62,914 nt of DNA from CAYTZH01 sp964442285 (lineage in GTDB: Bacteria; Myxococcota_A; UBA9160; JAFDET01). Each line of letters opens with the position of its first letter. Within the stretch, counting starts at the first letter, position 1. Shown here piece after piece: positions 8,156-17,029 of this stretch. Under the pieces are notes generated by a model. It was not told the DNA's origin and ran no database searches. It saw only the letters and a program-made list of their open reading frames with translations. Where the stretch lies: NCBI GenBank assembly GCA_964442285.1, contig CAYTZH010000029.1, forward strand, positions 1 to 62,914, given 5' to 3'. The translations under genes and the position numbers were made by a program.

Positions 8156-9835
8156 CTAGCGCCGCTCCTCGGGCGTCTGGCGAAGCGAGGCGCGCAGCGC
8201 CCGCAACGCGGCCGCGTCCTCCTGCGCCGGTGCCAGTGCCAGGCTGCGCGAGAGGGCCGCCTCGGCCTCCGCGCGTCGCCCCTGACGGGCCAGCGCCACC
8301 CCGAGGCCGGCCCAGGGGTCGGCCCAGGCGGGCTGCCGCGCCAGCACCGTGCGGTAGTGCGTCTCCGCCGTCGGCGCGTCGCCCAGATCGAGGGCCACGT
8401 GGGCGAGCCGCAGGGCGACCCCGATGTCGTCCGGGTCGCGCGCCAGGAGCCCCTCGAGAAGGCTCCGGGCCCGCTCGGGATCGCCCCGCTGCAGCTCGGC
8501 CACCGCCCGGTTGAGCACCACCTGCGGGTCCTCCGGGTCCAGGGCCTCGGCCCGCCGCACCCAGACCAGGGCGGTCTCCGTCTCGTCGGCGTCGAGGTGG
8601 AGCGCGGCCAGGTTGATGGCGGCCCGGAGCGAGGCCGGGTTCTCCCGCCAGGCATGGGTCCAGAGCCGCTCGTCGGAGACGAAGGTCTGCGCGTGGCGCC
8701 AGCTCGCGCCACCGAGCACCAGGGCGACCCCTACGAGGCCGGCCCGGACGCCCGCGACGACGGCGGGCCGGCGGGCCCGGCCCAGCGCGGCCTCGGCCGA
8801 CGGCAGGCCCAGCGCCACCAGCCAGGCGCCGGCCGCGACCACGCCGAGCAGGTAGCGATCCGCCAGCTCGCCGACCCGCGCGGCACCCAGGGCCCCGATC
8901 CCGAGCTGGCTGGCGCCGAGGGCGAGCGGTACGAGCCAGGGGGCCCGGCGGCGCACGCCGATCGCCGCCGCGACCGCCACCCCGAGCGCCCCCAGCAGAC
9001 CGAGCACGGCCGATCCCAGCCCCGGTGCGGGGGGCGACAGGCTGAGTCCCGCCGGCCAGGCGATCCGGACGACGCCCTGCCCCACCGCGGCGAGCACCGC
9101 GCCCGGGGCGATCGGCGCCGCGAGACCGCCCGAGGCGTCGCCCAGGGCGAGGCTGCGCAGGCAGAGGTAGAGCGCGAGCCCGATGCCGGTGGCGGAATAG
9201 CGAGCGAGGAGCGCGCGCGGGGTCCACGAAGCGCCCGCCGCCAGGTCGAGGGCCGCCAGCACGGCGAGGGTGCCGATGGCGCTCTCCTTGCCGAAGAGCC
9301 CCAGGCTGAACGCGACGCCGGCCCCGGCGAAGGCCCCGCGCGCACCGTCGAGCCCCCGCGCGTGCAGCAGCGCGGCGAGGAGGCCCCCGGCCGCCGCCCA
9401 CAGATCGCAGCGCGCGGAGATCCAGACGGCGGCCTCGGCGTTGGCGGGATGGACGGCGAAGACGAGACCGGCGAGCACCGCCCCGGGGAGGCTTCCGCCC
9501 ACGCGCCGTACCAGCGCCACCAGCAGCCCAACCACCGCGGCGTAGAGCCCGAGCTGCACCGCGTGCATGGCCGGCGCGCGGAATCCGAACAGCGCGTGGT
9601 CCAGGGCATACGACGACATCATGAGCGGCCGGTACCAGCTCGAGCCCGAGCCCGCGCCGGCCCACACGCTCGTGGTCCACAACGTGGGCAGGTGGCGCAG
9701 GTCGCGCAGCAGCGGATTGCCGAGGATCTGGAGATGGTCGTCGTGGACGAAGCCCGCGCCGAGCCCGGGCAGCAGGGCCACGACTCCCGCCAGCGGGGGC
9801 AGGAGCACGAGCGCCGCGAGCCAGCGTCGACCCAC
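8156..9835 (-). CDS. TMTC-like GT-C membrane protein with C-terminal TPRs (copy 3)
   Basis: 559 residues from the GTG 5 nt after the aminotransferase stop. The frame is open far upstream but there it is antisense-type noise inside the aminotransferase gene. GLGAGFVHDDHLQIL (DDH at 32-34) and SSWYRPLMMSSY match the TMTC family. The 'HPANAEAAVWISARCDLWA' segment is the conserved HP-N-E-V-W-R-DL block of TMTC/DUF1736 proteins. Three to four TPRs occupy about 395-550. It is more distant from copies 1 and 2 than they are from each other. Probable inner-membrane glycosyltransferase. Confidence 0.85.
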   Translation of the reverse strand: MGRRWLAALVLLPPLAGVVALLPGLGAGFVHDDHLQILGNPLLRDLRHLPTLWTTSVWAGAGSGSSWYRPLMMSSYALDHALFGFRAPAMHAVQLGLYAAVVGLLVALVRRVGGSLPGAVLAGLVFAVHPANAEAAVWISARCDLWAAAGGLLAALLHARGLDGARGAFAGAGVAFSLGLFGKESAIGTLAVLAALDLAAGASWTPRALLARYSATGIGLALYLCLRSLALGDASGGLAAPIAPGAVLAAVGQGVVRIAWPAGLSLSPPAPGLGSAVLGLLGALGVAVAAAIGVRRRAPWLVPLALGASQLGIGALGAARVGELADRYLLGVVAAGAWLVALGLPSAEAALGRARRPAVVAGVRAGLVGVALVLGGASWRHAQTFVSDERLWTHAWRENPASLRAAINLAALHLDADETETALVWVRRAEALDPEDPQVVLNRAVAELQRGDPERARSLLEGLLARDPDDIGVALRLAHVALDLGDAPTAETHYRTVLARQPAWADPWAGLGVALARQGRRAEAEAALSRSLALAPAQEDAAALRALRASLRQTPEERR

Positions 9836-9840
9836 GCCGC

Positions 9841-11079
9841 CTAGCGCGCGTAGAAGCGCAGGATCCGACCCAGCGCCGCGAGGACGTCGTCCTGGTCGGC
9901 GTCCTCGAGCGCGGGGTGGAGCGGCAGCGAGAGCAGGCGCTCGGAGGCGTCGAGGGCGACCGGGACCGCCTCCGGCGGCGTCGGGACCGTGCGCCGGAAG
10001 TGGGCGTGGAGCGGCAGCGCGCGGAAGTGCACGCCGACGCCGATGTTCTCGGCCCCCAACGCGACGAGCAGGCCGTCGCGGTCGAGCGAGAGCGCCTCGG
10101 GGCGGATCAGGATCGGGAACAGGTGGGCGGCGTTCTCGGCGACCTCGGGACCACCCACGACCTCGACCGCCGGCCAGTCCGCCAGCGCCTCGCGGTAGCG
10201 GGCATCGAGCCGGCGGCGCCGCGCCAGCAGGTCCGGCAGCCGGCGCAGCTGCACCAGGCCCAGGGCGGCCTGGAGGTCGTTCAGGTTGGCCTTCCAGCCC
10301 AGGGCCACCGACTCCCAGTGGGCGTAGCGGTGGCTCTCGCGCTGGCTCGCGTCGAGGTCCAGGCCGTGCATGCACGAGAGCCGGACCCGCTCGGCCAGGT
10401 CGTCCCGGGCCGTGGTCACCATGCCGCCCTCGGCCGTGGTCATGTTCTTGTTGGGGTAGAAGCTGAACGCGGCGGCATCCCCCAGGCTGCCCACGGGCCG
10501 GCCGGCGTAGGTGGCGCCGAGGCCGTGGGCGGCGTCCTCGATCAGCACCAGGCCCGCGTCGTCGGCCACGCGCCGGAGCGCCTCCATCTCGCAGGGCCAG
10601 CCCGCGTAGTGGACCCCCAGCAGGGCGCGGGTGCGGGCGGTGACGGCCGCCTTGGCGGCGAGCGGATCCAGGGTGAGCCGACCCGGCAGGACGTCGGCGA
10701 AGACCGGCGCGGCCCCCGCCTGCAGCACCGCGTTGGCGGTGGCCGGGAAGGTCATGGGCGAGGTGACGACCTCGTCGCCCGGTCCGATCCCGAGGGCGCG
10801 CAGCAGCAGGTGGAGACCCGCCGTGCACGAGGAGACCCCCACCGCGTGGGGGACGCCGACCGCCTCGGCGAACGCGGCCTCGAAGGCCGCCGTACGCGGC
10901 CCGGTGGTGAGCCAGCCCGAGCGCAGCACCTCCACCACCGCCCGTTCCTCCGCCGAGCCGACCGAGGGCCGGAAGAAAGGCAGCGGCTCCGCCCGCACGG
11001 GCGTCCCGCCGGCCGCCGCCGGTCGGTCGTCGATCGCCGCGCGATCCCTCGCCGCGCCCGGTCGGTCCTCGCTGGCCAA
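9841..11079 (-). CDS. DegT/DnrJ/EryC1 (ArnB-type) sugar aminotransferase
   Basis: 412 residues from a TTG 1 nt after the previous stop, preceded by GGGAGAG. It is a PLP-dependent fold type I enzyme that aminates a keto-sugar nucleotide. Visible signs are GVSSCTAGLHLLLRAL, DEVVTSPMTFPATANAV, EDAAHGLGA (181-189) and SFYPNKNMTTAEGGM with the PLP lysine at 211. The C-terminal HFRALPLH and ERLLSLPLHP are also typical of ArnB/PseC-like enzymes. About 30 extra N-terminal residues are not conserved in the family, so a later GTG is possible. It lies in the glycan operon beside GT2 and GNAT genes, which together suggest an N-acylated amino sugar. Confidence 0.92.
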   Translation of the reverse strand: MASEDRPGAARDRAAIDDRPAAAGGTPVRAEPLPFFRPSVGSAEERAVVEVLRSGWLTTGPRTAAFEAAFAEAVGVPHAVGVSSCTAGLHLLLRALGIGPGDEVVTSPMTFPATANAVLQAGAAPVFADVLPGRLTLDPLAAKAAVTARTRALLGVHYAGWPCEMEALRRVADDAGLVLIEDAAHGLGATYAGRPVGSLGDAAAFSFYPNKNMTTAEGGMVTTARDDLAERVRLSCMHGLDLDASQRESHRYAHWESVALGWKANLNDLQAALGLVQLRRLPDLLARRRRLDARYREALADWPAVEVVGGPEVAENAAHLFPILIRPEALSLDRDGLLVALGAENIGVGVHFRALPLHAHFRRTVPTPPEAVPVALDASERLLSLPLHPALEDADQDDVLAALGRILRFYAR

Positions 11080-11080
11080 G

Positions 11081-13099
11081 TCAGAGCTCTCCCGCGTCGC
11101 TGGGGCCCGAACGAGTATACGCCCCGGGCCGCACCCGGTAGAGGGTCCCGGCCGGGCGCCGCAGGACCACCTCGACCCCGGGTCCCGGGTCGAAGCGCAG
11201 CGGCCAGAGCGCCGGGGCGAGGATCCAACGCGCGCCGCTCGCCGCGATGGCGGCCCGACCGGCACGGGCATCGACACCCGCGAAGACGGCCACGAGCTGC
11301 CGATGCCGCGCCAGGAGCTCCGCCTCCGGCAGGATCTGCACCGCCGAGAGGAGGCTCAGGGCGACCGGGCGCCCCGCGAGCCAGGTGACCGGGGACGGGA
11401 AGTCCGTGTTCGCCAGCATCGAGGGCTCGAGAACCAGCTCACCCGGCGCGCTGCGCGCCCGGAGCGCCTCGACCAGCGCCAGCTCGGCGGCCGGCACGAA
11501 GGCCTGACGCGGCGCCGCCACGCCGAGGTCCACCAGACAGCGCCAGGTACCCGGGAGCATCAGCAGCGCCGCCCCGACGCACGCCGCGAGCCGCCGCCGG
11601 GCCGCCCCGCGCGCCAGGGCGATGGCGGCAGCGGGCCAGAGTCCCACCGTGGCCAGCCAGGCGAACTGCGCGCCGTTCAGGTAGTGGGGCGCCGTGGTGA
11701 AGGTGAGCGCACCCGCCAGGCCGAGCGCCGCGGCCATGCCGAGCACGCGGTGGATCGCCGCCCGCCCCCCGTCGTCGGCGCGCGCGCCGCGCCAGAGGAC
11801 GGGCACGCCGAACGCCCGCGCGCCGAGCGCCACGACCAGCAGCAGCACCGACGCCGCCGCCGTCTCGACGATCACGCGCGGCTCGAGGAGCTGCGCGAAG
11901 GAGAAGGCGACGAACCCCTCGAAGCCCAGCTCGCGGCTGCCGAGGGAGGCGTCGGCGAGGTAGCGCGGCAGGCAACCGGGGCAGGCGACGAAGGCGGTGA
12001 CGTCCCGGCCCCGGAAGGCGTCGGCCCACAGGGCCTTCTCCACGAGCGACGGCAGCGAGGCCGCGGCGGCAACGACGCTCGCCAGGCGAAGTCGCGTCGC
12101 CAACGCCGCCGGCGGACGGATCCAGGCCACCGCGACCAGCGCACCGAGCAGCGGCGCCCACACGAAGAGCTTCGTCTCGAACGCGGCGGCGACGAGTCCG
12201 CCGGCCACCACGGCCACCCGCCGGCCCGCGCCGGCCGGCCCGCCGAGCAGGAGCAGGGCGGCGAAGGCGAGCTGCAGCGCCGACGTCGCCGGGTTGAAGG
12301 CCAGCAGGTACGGACCGAAGAGCCCCCAGCCGTCCAGGGCCTGCGCCTCGCGACCGACGAGCGACGCCAGCGGTCCGAGCCAGGCGCCCGGGTCGCCGCC
12401 GAGCAGCACCAGACCCGCACCCAGGGCCGCCGCCCCCGGGCCGCCGCCCAGGCGACGCACCAGGGCGACACCCGTCAGCCCTAGCACCCAGGCCTCGGCC
12501 AGCGGGAGCACGCGCAGGTTCACGTCCAGCATGGGGACGCCGAAGGCGTGCAGCCCCACCATCGTGCCGTAGGGGAGATACGTCGAGGTCGTCGACGCGC
12601 CGCCGGTGAAGGGATACGCCAGGGGCAGGCCGCCCTCGAAGAGCTCCAGGGCGATGGCGCTGTAGACGAGCGGGTCGTTGGTGCTGTCGCGCCCGTGGAA
12701 GACGAGACCGCCCTCGGGGCCCGGGAGCCCGCCGCGCGCCACCACCGCGACGACGAGCAGCGCGGCGGCCAGGCTCGCCACCGCCAGGGGCAGCGCGAGC
12801 TCACGCGGCCGCACGCCGGCGGCCGTCCGGCCGGCGCGCAGGCGGACGATCAGCCAGGCGAGTGCGCCGAGACCGCTCCAGAGGTGGATCCCGACCGCGC
12901 CCACCGTCGACACCGCGGCGAGGGCGACCGCGCCGAAGAGCACCCGGCCGAGGGCGAACGCCAGGACGCCGCGCTCGAGGGCGTCGCGACCGAGTCCGAG
13001 CGCGCCGACCAGCGCCGCGCCGGGGGCCCACACGCCCGCCCCCAGGGCCCAGAGCGCGCCCGCGAGCTCAAGGCCGCTCGGGATCGGGTCCTCCGTCAC
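11081..13099 (-). CDS. Large multi-pass membrane protein, putative GT-C glycosyltransferase
   Basis: 672 residues with about 12 hydrophobic segments and a C-terminal soluble region. The first large loop contains HGRDSTNDPLVYSAIA and AYPFTGGASTTSTYLPYG. An acidic-loop-plus-Tyr layout of this kind is seen in GT-C or DUF2298-type proteins. The C-terminal part, with LVLEPSMLANTDFPSPV and GARWILAP, looks like the periplasmic tail of ArnT/PMT-like transferases. It overlaps the GT2 gene by 32 bp and is followed after 1 nt by the aminotransferase. It could be the transferase that uses the polyprenyl-phosphate sugar made by the GT2 protein. No close family was recognised. Confidence 0.75.
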   Translation of the reverse strand: MTEDPIPSGLELAGALWALGAGVWAPGAALVGALGLGRDALERGVLAFALGRVLFGAVALAAVSTVGAVGIHLWSGLGALAWLIVRLRAGRTAAGVRPRELALPLAVASLAAALLVVAVVARGGLPGPEGGLVFHGRDSTNDPLVYSAIALELFEGGLPLAYPFTGGASTTSTYLPYGTMVGLHAFGVPMLDVNLRVLPLAEAWVLGLTGVALVRRLGGGPGAAALGAGLVLLGGDPGAWLGPLASLVGREAQALDGWGLFGPYLLAFNPATSALQLAFAALLLLGGPAGAGRRVAVVAGGLVAAAFETKLFVWAPLLGALVAVAWIRPPAALATRLRLASVVAAAASLPSLVEKALWADAFRGRDVTAFVACPGCLPRYLADASLGSRELGFEGFVAFSFAQLLEPRVIVETAAASVLLLVVALGARAFGVPVLWRGARADDGGRAAIHRVLGMAAALGLAGALTFTTAPHYLNGAQFAWLATVGLWPAAAIALARGAARRRLAACVGAALLMLPGTWRCLVDLGVAAPRQAFVPAAELALVEALRARSAPGELVLEPSMLANTDFPSPVTWLAGRPVALSLLSAVQILPEAELLARHRQLVAVFAGVDARAGRAAIAASGARWILAPALWPLRFDPGPGVEVVLRRPAGTLYRVRPGAYTRSGPSDAGEL

Positions 13100-14000
13100 G
13101 CGCCGGGGTCGTGTCGAGATCGTCGCGAAGCTGGTAGAAGGGAAGGCCCTGGCCGATCTGGTAGATCCGCTGCACGTACTCGCCGACCAGCGAGAGCAGG
13201 CCGCCGAGCAGGCCCGCCACGCCGAGCACCAGACCGAGCCAGGTCGCGCCGAGCACGAGGCTCACCAGGCCGACCCCCGCGGCCAGGACCGAGAGCGCGC
13301 CGCTCACGAGGAACGGCCGGTTCGCCGTGAGCAGGTAGTAGTCCATGGCGATGCCGAGCAGGGAGAAGAACGAGTGACCGCCCCGCCCCGCCTTGCGCCG
13401 GTGCTGGATGGGGACCTCGGTGACCGCCTGGGCGCGCTTCAGCAGCAGGGGCGTGATCAGCCGCCGCTTCTCGCCCTCGGCCTCCAGATTCCGGATCAGG
13501 TGCGACTCCATCGCCCGCATGGCGCAGCCCACGTCGCGCACGCGCGTCCCCGTCTGCCGACGCACGTACGCGTTCATGAGCTTCGAGGGCAGCAGGCGGG
13601 TGAGGAAGGCGTCCTCGCGGTTCTCGCGCACGCCGCACACCAGGTCGTAGCCCCGATCCAGCCCCGCCAGCAGGGCCGGGATGTCCTCCGGGAGGTTCTC
13701 GAGGTCCGCGTCCATGCAGACGGTGCGGCGGCCGCGCACCTGGTCGAAGCCGGCGCACATGGCCGACTGCCCGCCGAAGTTGCGGGTGAGCGCGAAGGGG
13801 CGCACCCGCGGATCGCTGCGGGCGCGGCGGAGGAGCAGCTCGAGGCTCCCGTCGCGGGATCCGTCGTCCACGAAGATCAGCTCGAAGTCCACGCCGAGCT
13901 TCTCGAGCACGACCATCTGGCGATCGATCAGGGCGTCGAGGGTGGCGGCGTTGCCGAAGACCGGCACCACCACCGAGACGTCGGGGCGGCGCTCGGTCAT
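13068..14000 (-). CDS. GT2 polyprenyl-phosphate glycosyltransferase (ArnC/GtrB/DPM type)
   Basis: 310 residues. The GT-A domain has VSVVVPVFGNAATLDAL, FVDDGS (DDGS 45-48) and MDADLENLPEDI (DxD at 97-99). Conserved features of ArnC-like enzymes follow: VREN-REDAFLTRLLPSKLMN, VRDVGCAMRAM and HRRKAGRGGHSFF. Two C-terminal membrane helices (about 230-285) and VGEYVQRIY precede the tail. It should load a sugar from a nucleotide donor onto undecaprenyl phosphate at the cytoplasmic face. Its ATG overlaps the previous stop (ATGA). The pairing with an ArnB-type aminotransferase and large GT-C proteins resembles lipid A or O-antigen decoration systems. Confidence 0.92.
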   Translation of the reverse strand: MTERRPDVSVVVPVFGNAATLDALIDRQMVVLEKLGVDFELIFVDDGSRDGSLELLLRRARSDPRVRPFALTRNFGGQSAMCAGFDQVRGRRTVCMDADLENLPEDIPALLAGLDRGYDLVCGVRENREDAFLTRLLPSKLMNAYVRRQTGTRVRDVGCAMRAMESHLIRNLEAEGEKRRLITPLLLKRAQAVTEVPIQHRRKAGRGGHSFFSLLGIAMDYYLLTANRPFLVSGALSVLAAGVGLVSLVLGATWLGLVLGVAGLLGGLLSLVGEYVQRIYQIGQGLPFYQLRDDLDTTPARDGGPDPERP

Positions 14001-15226
14001 GGGAAGAGCGCCTGGAGGGCGAAGCAGAAGTGGAGACCCTCGGGCGGCGGGCCGGGCGTGTAGCGCGTGACCGCCAGCCGATCCGACACGAGCAGCACCT
14101 GCCAGGGAATCCGGCGCTCGAAGAGATCCTTCCAGTCGCGGTCCCGCACTCGGAGCCCGTAGGGCGCGCCGGCGTCGCCCGGCTCGGGCGCGGCCCCCGG
14201 CCGCGCGAAGTCCACGGTGGAGCAGCCGGGATCGTCCCCCACGACCTCGATGCAGACGGGCTGGCCCACGTAGCGCGACGCCTCCGCGAGGCGCGCCGTG
14301 TGGCGCGGCAGATGCGTCCGGAAGATCTCCTCCGTGGCGGGGCGCTGCGCGCCGCACCAGCGCTCCCCGGTGTCGAGCCAGGCGTGGAGGTAGTCGTGGG
14401 CGACCCGCGCCGGCGCCCGACCGCGCAGGGCGCCCCGCTCGACGCCGTCGCGGGACCAGGCGTCTCCAGGCCGCAGATCGAGGAAGTCGGTCCCGGGCGC
14501 CTCGCGGGCCAGGGCGCCCGCCAGGTGCCGGGGGCAGCGGCGGATCACCTTGGCGGTGACGGCGGCACCGGCCTCGCCGCACCAGCGCAGGTTCGAGGCG
14601 GCGCCGAAGGCGTGGCGGGCCTCGAGCCGCGCCGCGGAGGCGGCGGCGCCCGCGGGCCCGTGGTCGGCCGGCTTCACCGAGTCCAGGCCCAGCAGGGCCG
14701 GCTGGTCGAAGGAGTTGTGGCTCAGGGCGCACAGATCCACCGGCGCGAACTTGGCCGCGATCTCGCGCAGCACCGGCGCCGGCTGGGGCGCGTCGGCGCC
14801 GTTCCAGAAGCGGCCCTCCGGCCCCTCGACGAGGTAGGCGCACTCGTCGAGGACGCCGAGGGACGGCGTCGGAACCACCCGGGCCCGCCCGATCTCGAAG
14901 ACCTCGAAGTCCGCGCGGGGCTCCAGGTTGTGGAAGCCCAGCCGACGCAGATTGGCGTCGAGCTCGGTGAAGCGGACCGGCGGGTGGACCACGGGGATCG
15001 ACTTGTCGGGCAGCGCGGCCAGGGTGGGCGCCGAGAAGTGATCGAGGTGGCCGTGGGTCAACGCCAACGCGTCGACGGGCGGGAGGTCGTCCACCCCGAA
15101 GGCCCGGGGCGGGTCGTGCTCCACGTGCCCCTCGAAGGCCGGGTCGACGAGCCAAGGGTCCGTCAGGATCCGCACGCCGCCCACCTCGACCAGGTGGCAG
15201 GCGTGCCCGAGGAACGTCACCCGCAC
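13997..15226 (-). CDS. Metallo-beta-lactamase-fold hydrolase, UlaG/CMAH-like
   Basis: 409 residues from a GTG that overlaps the GNAT gene by 10 bp. The N-terminal MBL domain shows VTFLGHACHLVEVGGVRILT, PWLVDPAFEGHVEHDPP and LTHGHLDHFS (HxHxDH 58-63). The 'PWL-PAF-G-H-PP' block recalls the MBL part of UDP-MurNAc or CMP-Neu5Ac hydroxylase-type proteins. The second half (about 200-409) is unlike standard MBL enzymes and has no visible Rieske CxH...CxxH site. In a sugar operon it may act on a sugar nucleotide or lipid-linked sugar; the substrate is unknown. Confidence 0.8.
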   Translation of the reverse strand: MRVTFLGHACHLVEVGGVRILTDPWLVDPAFEGHVEHDPPRAFGVDDLPPVDALALTHGHLDHFSAPTLAALPDKSIPVVHPPVRFTELDANLRRLGFHNLEPRADFEVFEIGRARVVPTPSLGVLDECAYLVEGPEGRFWNGADAPQPAPVLREIAAKFAPVDLCALSHNSFDQPALLGLDSVKPADHGPAGAAASAARLEARHAFGAASNLRWCGEAGAAVTAKVIRRCPRHLAGALAREAPGTDFLDLRPGDAWSRDGVERGALRGRAPARVAHDYLHAWLDTGERWCGAQRPATEEIFRTHLPRHTARLAEASRYVGQPVCIEVVGDDPGCSTVDFARPGAAPEPGDAGAPYGLRVRDRDWKDLFERRIPWQVLLVSDRLAVTRYTPGPPPEGLHFCFALQALFP

Positions 15227-16242
15227 GCCCGCAGCGGGCTCCCGGGACGGAGGTGGAACGTGGCGGTGGAACGGAGGTAGCGGAAGCCCAGCTTGGCGTA
15301 GACGTTGATGCTGCCGAGGGTCGCGATCTGGGTCTCGTTCTCCATGTAGCGCGCGCCGAGGGGCCGCTCCGCCACCATCTCGCGCTGGATCGCCGTGAAC
15401 AGTCCGCGGTACTCCGGCAGCGTCGCCCCCAGCCCGCGTCCGCAGACCTTCTGGCCGGCGGCCGCGGACACGTCGTCCATCACCTGCATGGAGATGAAGG
15501 CCACGATCTCGGGCCCGTCCCAGGCCACCAGCACGGCATCGGCCCAGTCCCCGCGCATGACCCGCTCGGTCCAGGCCTCGTAGACGGCCAGGGCGCGGTC
15601 GTGGGGCAGCGAGCGATCGAAGACCAGGGGACCGCGGTCGAAGGCGCGGCCGCTCCACTGGGCGAGCCGCTTCCAGGCCGCGGGGTCGAGCCGGGCGATC
15701 CCCACCGAGTCGAGCATCTCCATGCGCAGCGGCGGCGGCACGCTCTCGTCGCAGGGCTGACCCGTGAGCGCCGCCATCCAGGACACCTGGGTGTCGACGT
15801 GCACCCCGCCCTGGGCCTGGATCCGCCACGGCGCGGCCCGGTCGCGCGTGGAGGCGCGGGCGGCCACGTGCTCGATCCCGCGCTGGGCGAGCTGCTCGAG
15901 CGCGGCCGGATACAGCGCCGCCAGCCCCGCGTCGCGGGTCGCGTCGTCGGCGACGCCCAGGGGCGGCTCGATCCGGGCCATGGCGAGCTCGAAGTGGGCG
16001 GACTCGAACGGGCGCGGCTCGAGCCGCAGCGCCGCCAGGGGGCGATCGCCGTCATCGCGCGCTACGAGCACGCCCAGATCGTCGCCCCCCCGCCAGCGCG
16101 CCCGGTGCAGGGCCACAGCGGCCCCCGGACGCCGTGCCACGGGCAGGAAGTTGGCGTACGCCAGGTGGGGCTCGACGGGCAGGAGCACCTCGAGAGCCTC
16201 CTCGAGGCGTTCGTCCTGCTCGACCTCGACGCGCACGGACAT
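15217..16242 (-). CDS. GNAT-family N-acyltransferase (WecD-like)
   Basis: 341 residues from the ATG encoding MSVRVEVEQDE. An in-frame ATG 10 codons upstream would overlap the start of the divergent gene and cover the palindromic promoter, so it is disfavoured. The protein looks like two GNAT halves. The C-terminal one has AVLVAWDGPEIVAFISMQVM, a degenerate acetyl-CoA loop (GRGLGATLPEYRGLF) and TLGSINVYAKLGFRYLRS, as in WecD, the dTDP-fucosamine acetyltransferase. It is the first gene of the minus-strand glycan operon and likely N-acylates the amino sugar made by the DegT enzyme. Confidence 0.82.
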   Translation of the reverse strand: MSVRVEVEQDERLEEALEVLLPVEPHLAYANFLPVARRPGAAVALHRARWRGGDDLGVLVARDDGDRPLAALRLEPRPFESAHFELAMARIEPPLGVADDATRDAGLAALYPAALEQLAQRGIEHVAARASTRDRAAPWRIQAQGGVHVDTQVSWMAALTGQPCDESVPPPLRMEMLDSVGIARLDPAAWKRLAQWSGRAFDRGPLVFDRSLPHDRALAVYEAWTERVMRGDWADAVLVAWDGPEIVAFISMQVMDDVSAAAGQKVCGRGLGATLPEYRGLFTAIQREMVAERPLGARYMENETQIATLGSINVYAKLGFRYLRSTATFHLRPGSPLRACG

Positions 16243-16250
16243 GGTGCGGC

Positions 16251-16262
16251 CAGTATATACTG
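16251..16262. promoter_or_regulatory. Palindromic element between divergent starts
   Basis: The perfect 12-bp palindrome CAGTATATACTG fills the centre of the 28-bp gap between the GNAT operon and the beta-hydroxylase gene. Being AT-rich in very GC-rich DNA, it could be a shared operator or supply -10-like TATA sequence for both directions. Confidence 0.4.
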
Positions 16263-16270
16263 CGGGCGCC

Positions 16271-17029
16271 ATGCGCGGGTCCGTCGAGGCGGTCGAGCCG
16301 GTCTGGTACTACGTGAGCAGCGCCGGCTACCCCGGTCGCCTGCCGGGGTTCCCCGATCCGTCGACGCTCCCGGGCACCCGCATCCTCGAGGACAACTGGA
16401 AGACGATCAAGGAGGAGGTGGACGCCTTCTACGCGGCCCACGCCGGCGCGTTCGGCGCCAACTACACGCCCTACGCCTACTCGGAGCCGGGCTGGAAGAC
16501 GATCAACCTCTACTCCTACTTCCTCCGCTACGGCGAGAACTGCGCCCGGTTCCCGCGCACCGCCGCCATCGTCGAGCAGATCCCGGACATGTGCCTGGCA
16601 CAGGTGGCCGTGCTCGATCCCCACACCCGCATCAAGGCCCACCGCGGCGACTGCAACGCCGTCGTGCGCAGCCATCTGGGTCTCACGGTGCCGAGCGGGC
16701 TTCCCGAGCTCGGGATCCGGGTCGGACGCGAGGAGCGCAGCTGGCGGGAGGGCGAGGTCTTCGCGATCACCATCGCCCATCGGCACTACGCCTGGAACCG
16801 GACCGACCGCCACCGGGTGGTGCTCGTGGTGGACGTCATCCGACCGGAGTACCGCGACCGCCGCTACGCCATCGCGGGGCGTGCCCTGGCGGCCATCGCC
16901 ATGAAGGGCTGGGCCACCCGCTTCCCGGTGCTGAAGAAGCTGCCCCGGCCCGTCACGCGGGCGATCCACGGCATCCTCGGACCCCTGGCCCAGCTCCGGC
17001 TGTGGCTGCAGCGCCGCCTCGGCGTCTAG
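16271..17029 (+). CDS. Aspartyl/asparaginyl beta-hydroxylase-family dioxygenase (LpxO-like)
   Basis: 252 residues starting at the ATG directly after the palindrome. The domain is PF05118: TRIKAHRGDCNAVVRSHLGL (His124-Arg-Gly126) and IAHRHYAWNRTDRHRVVLVVD, with His172 as second iron ligand and Arg182 probably holding 2-oxoglutarate. In Gram-negatives the best-known members are LpxO enzymes, which 2-hydroxylate lipid A acyl chains; others act on peptides. A C-terminal amphipathic segment, PVTRAIHGILGPLAQLRLWL, could attach it to the membrane. Its position beside a surface-glycan operon favours a lipid A or lipid-linked substrate. Confidence 0.88.
   Translation: MRGSVEAVEPVWYYVSSAGYPGRLPGFPDPSTLPGTRILEDNWKTIKEEVDAFYAAHAGAFGANYTPYAYSEPGWKTINLYSYFLRYGENCARFPRTAAIVEQIPDMCLAQVAVLDPHTRIKAHRGDCNAVVRSHLGLTVPSGLPELGIRVGREERSWREGEVFAITIAHRHYAWNRTDRHRVVLVVDVIRPEYRDRRYAIAGRALAAIAMKGWATRFPVLKKLPRPVTRAIHGILGPLAQLRLWLQRRLGV

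Noticed and set aside
5874..9680. A 1268-residue minus-strand open frame
   Set aside because: Only the part after the GTG at 7361 reads as a TMTC-like protein. The rest is an out-of-frame shadow of two other genes with Arg/Gly/Ala-rich nonsense.
16243..16272. Earlier ATG for the GNAT gene at 16272
   Set aside because: It would overlap the start of the divergent gene and cover the palindrome. The later ATG gives a normal N-terminus.
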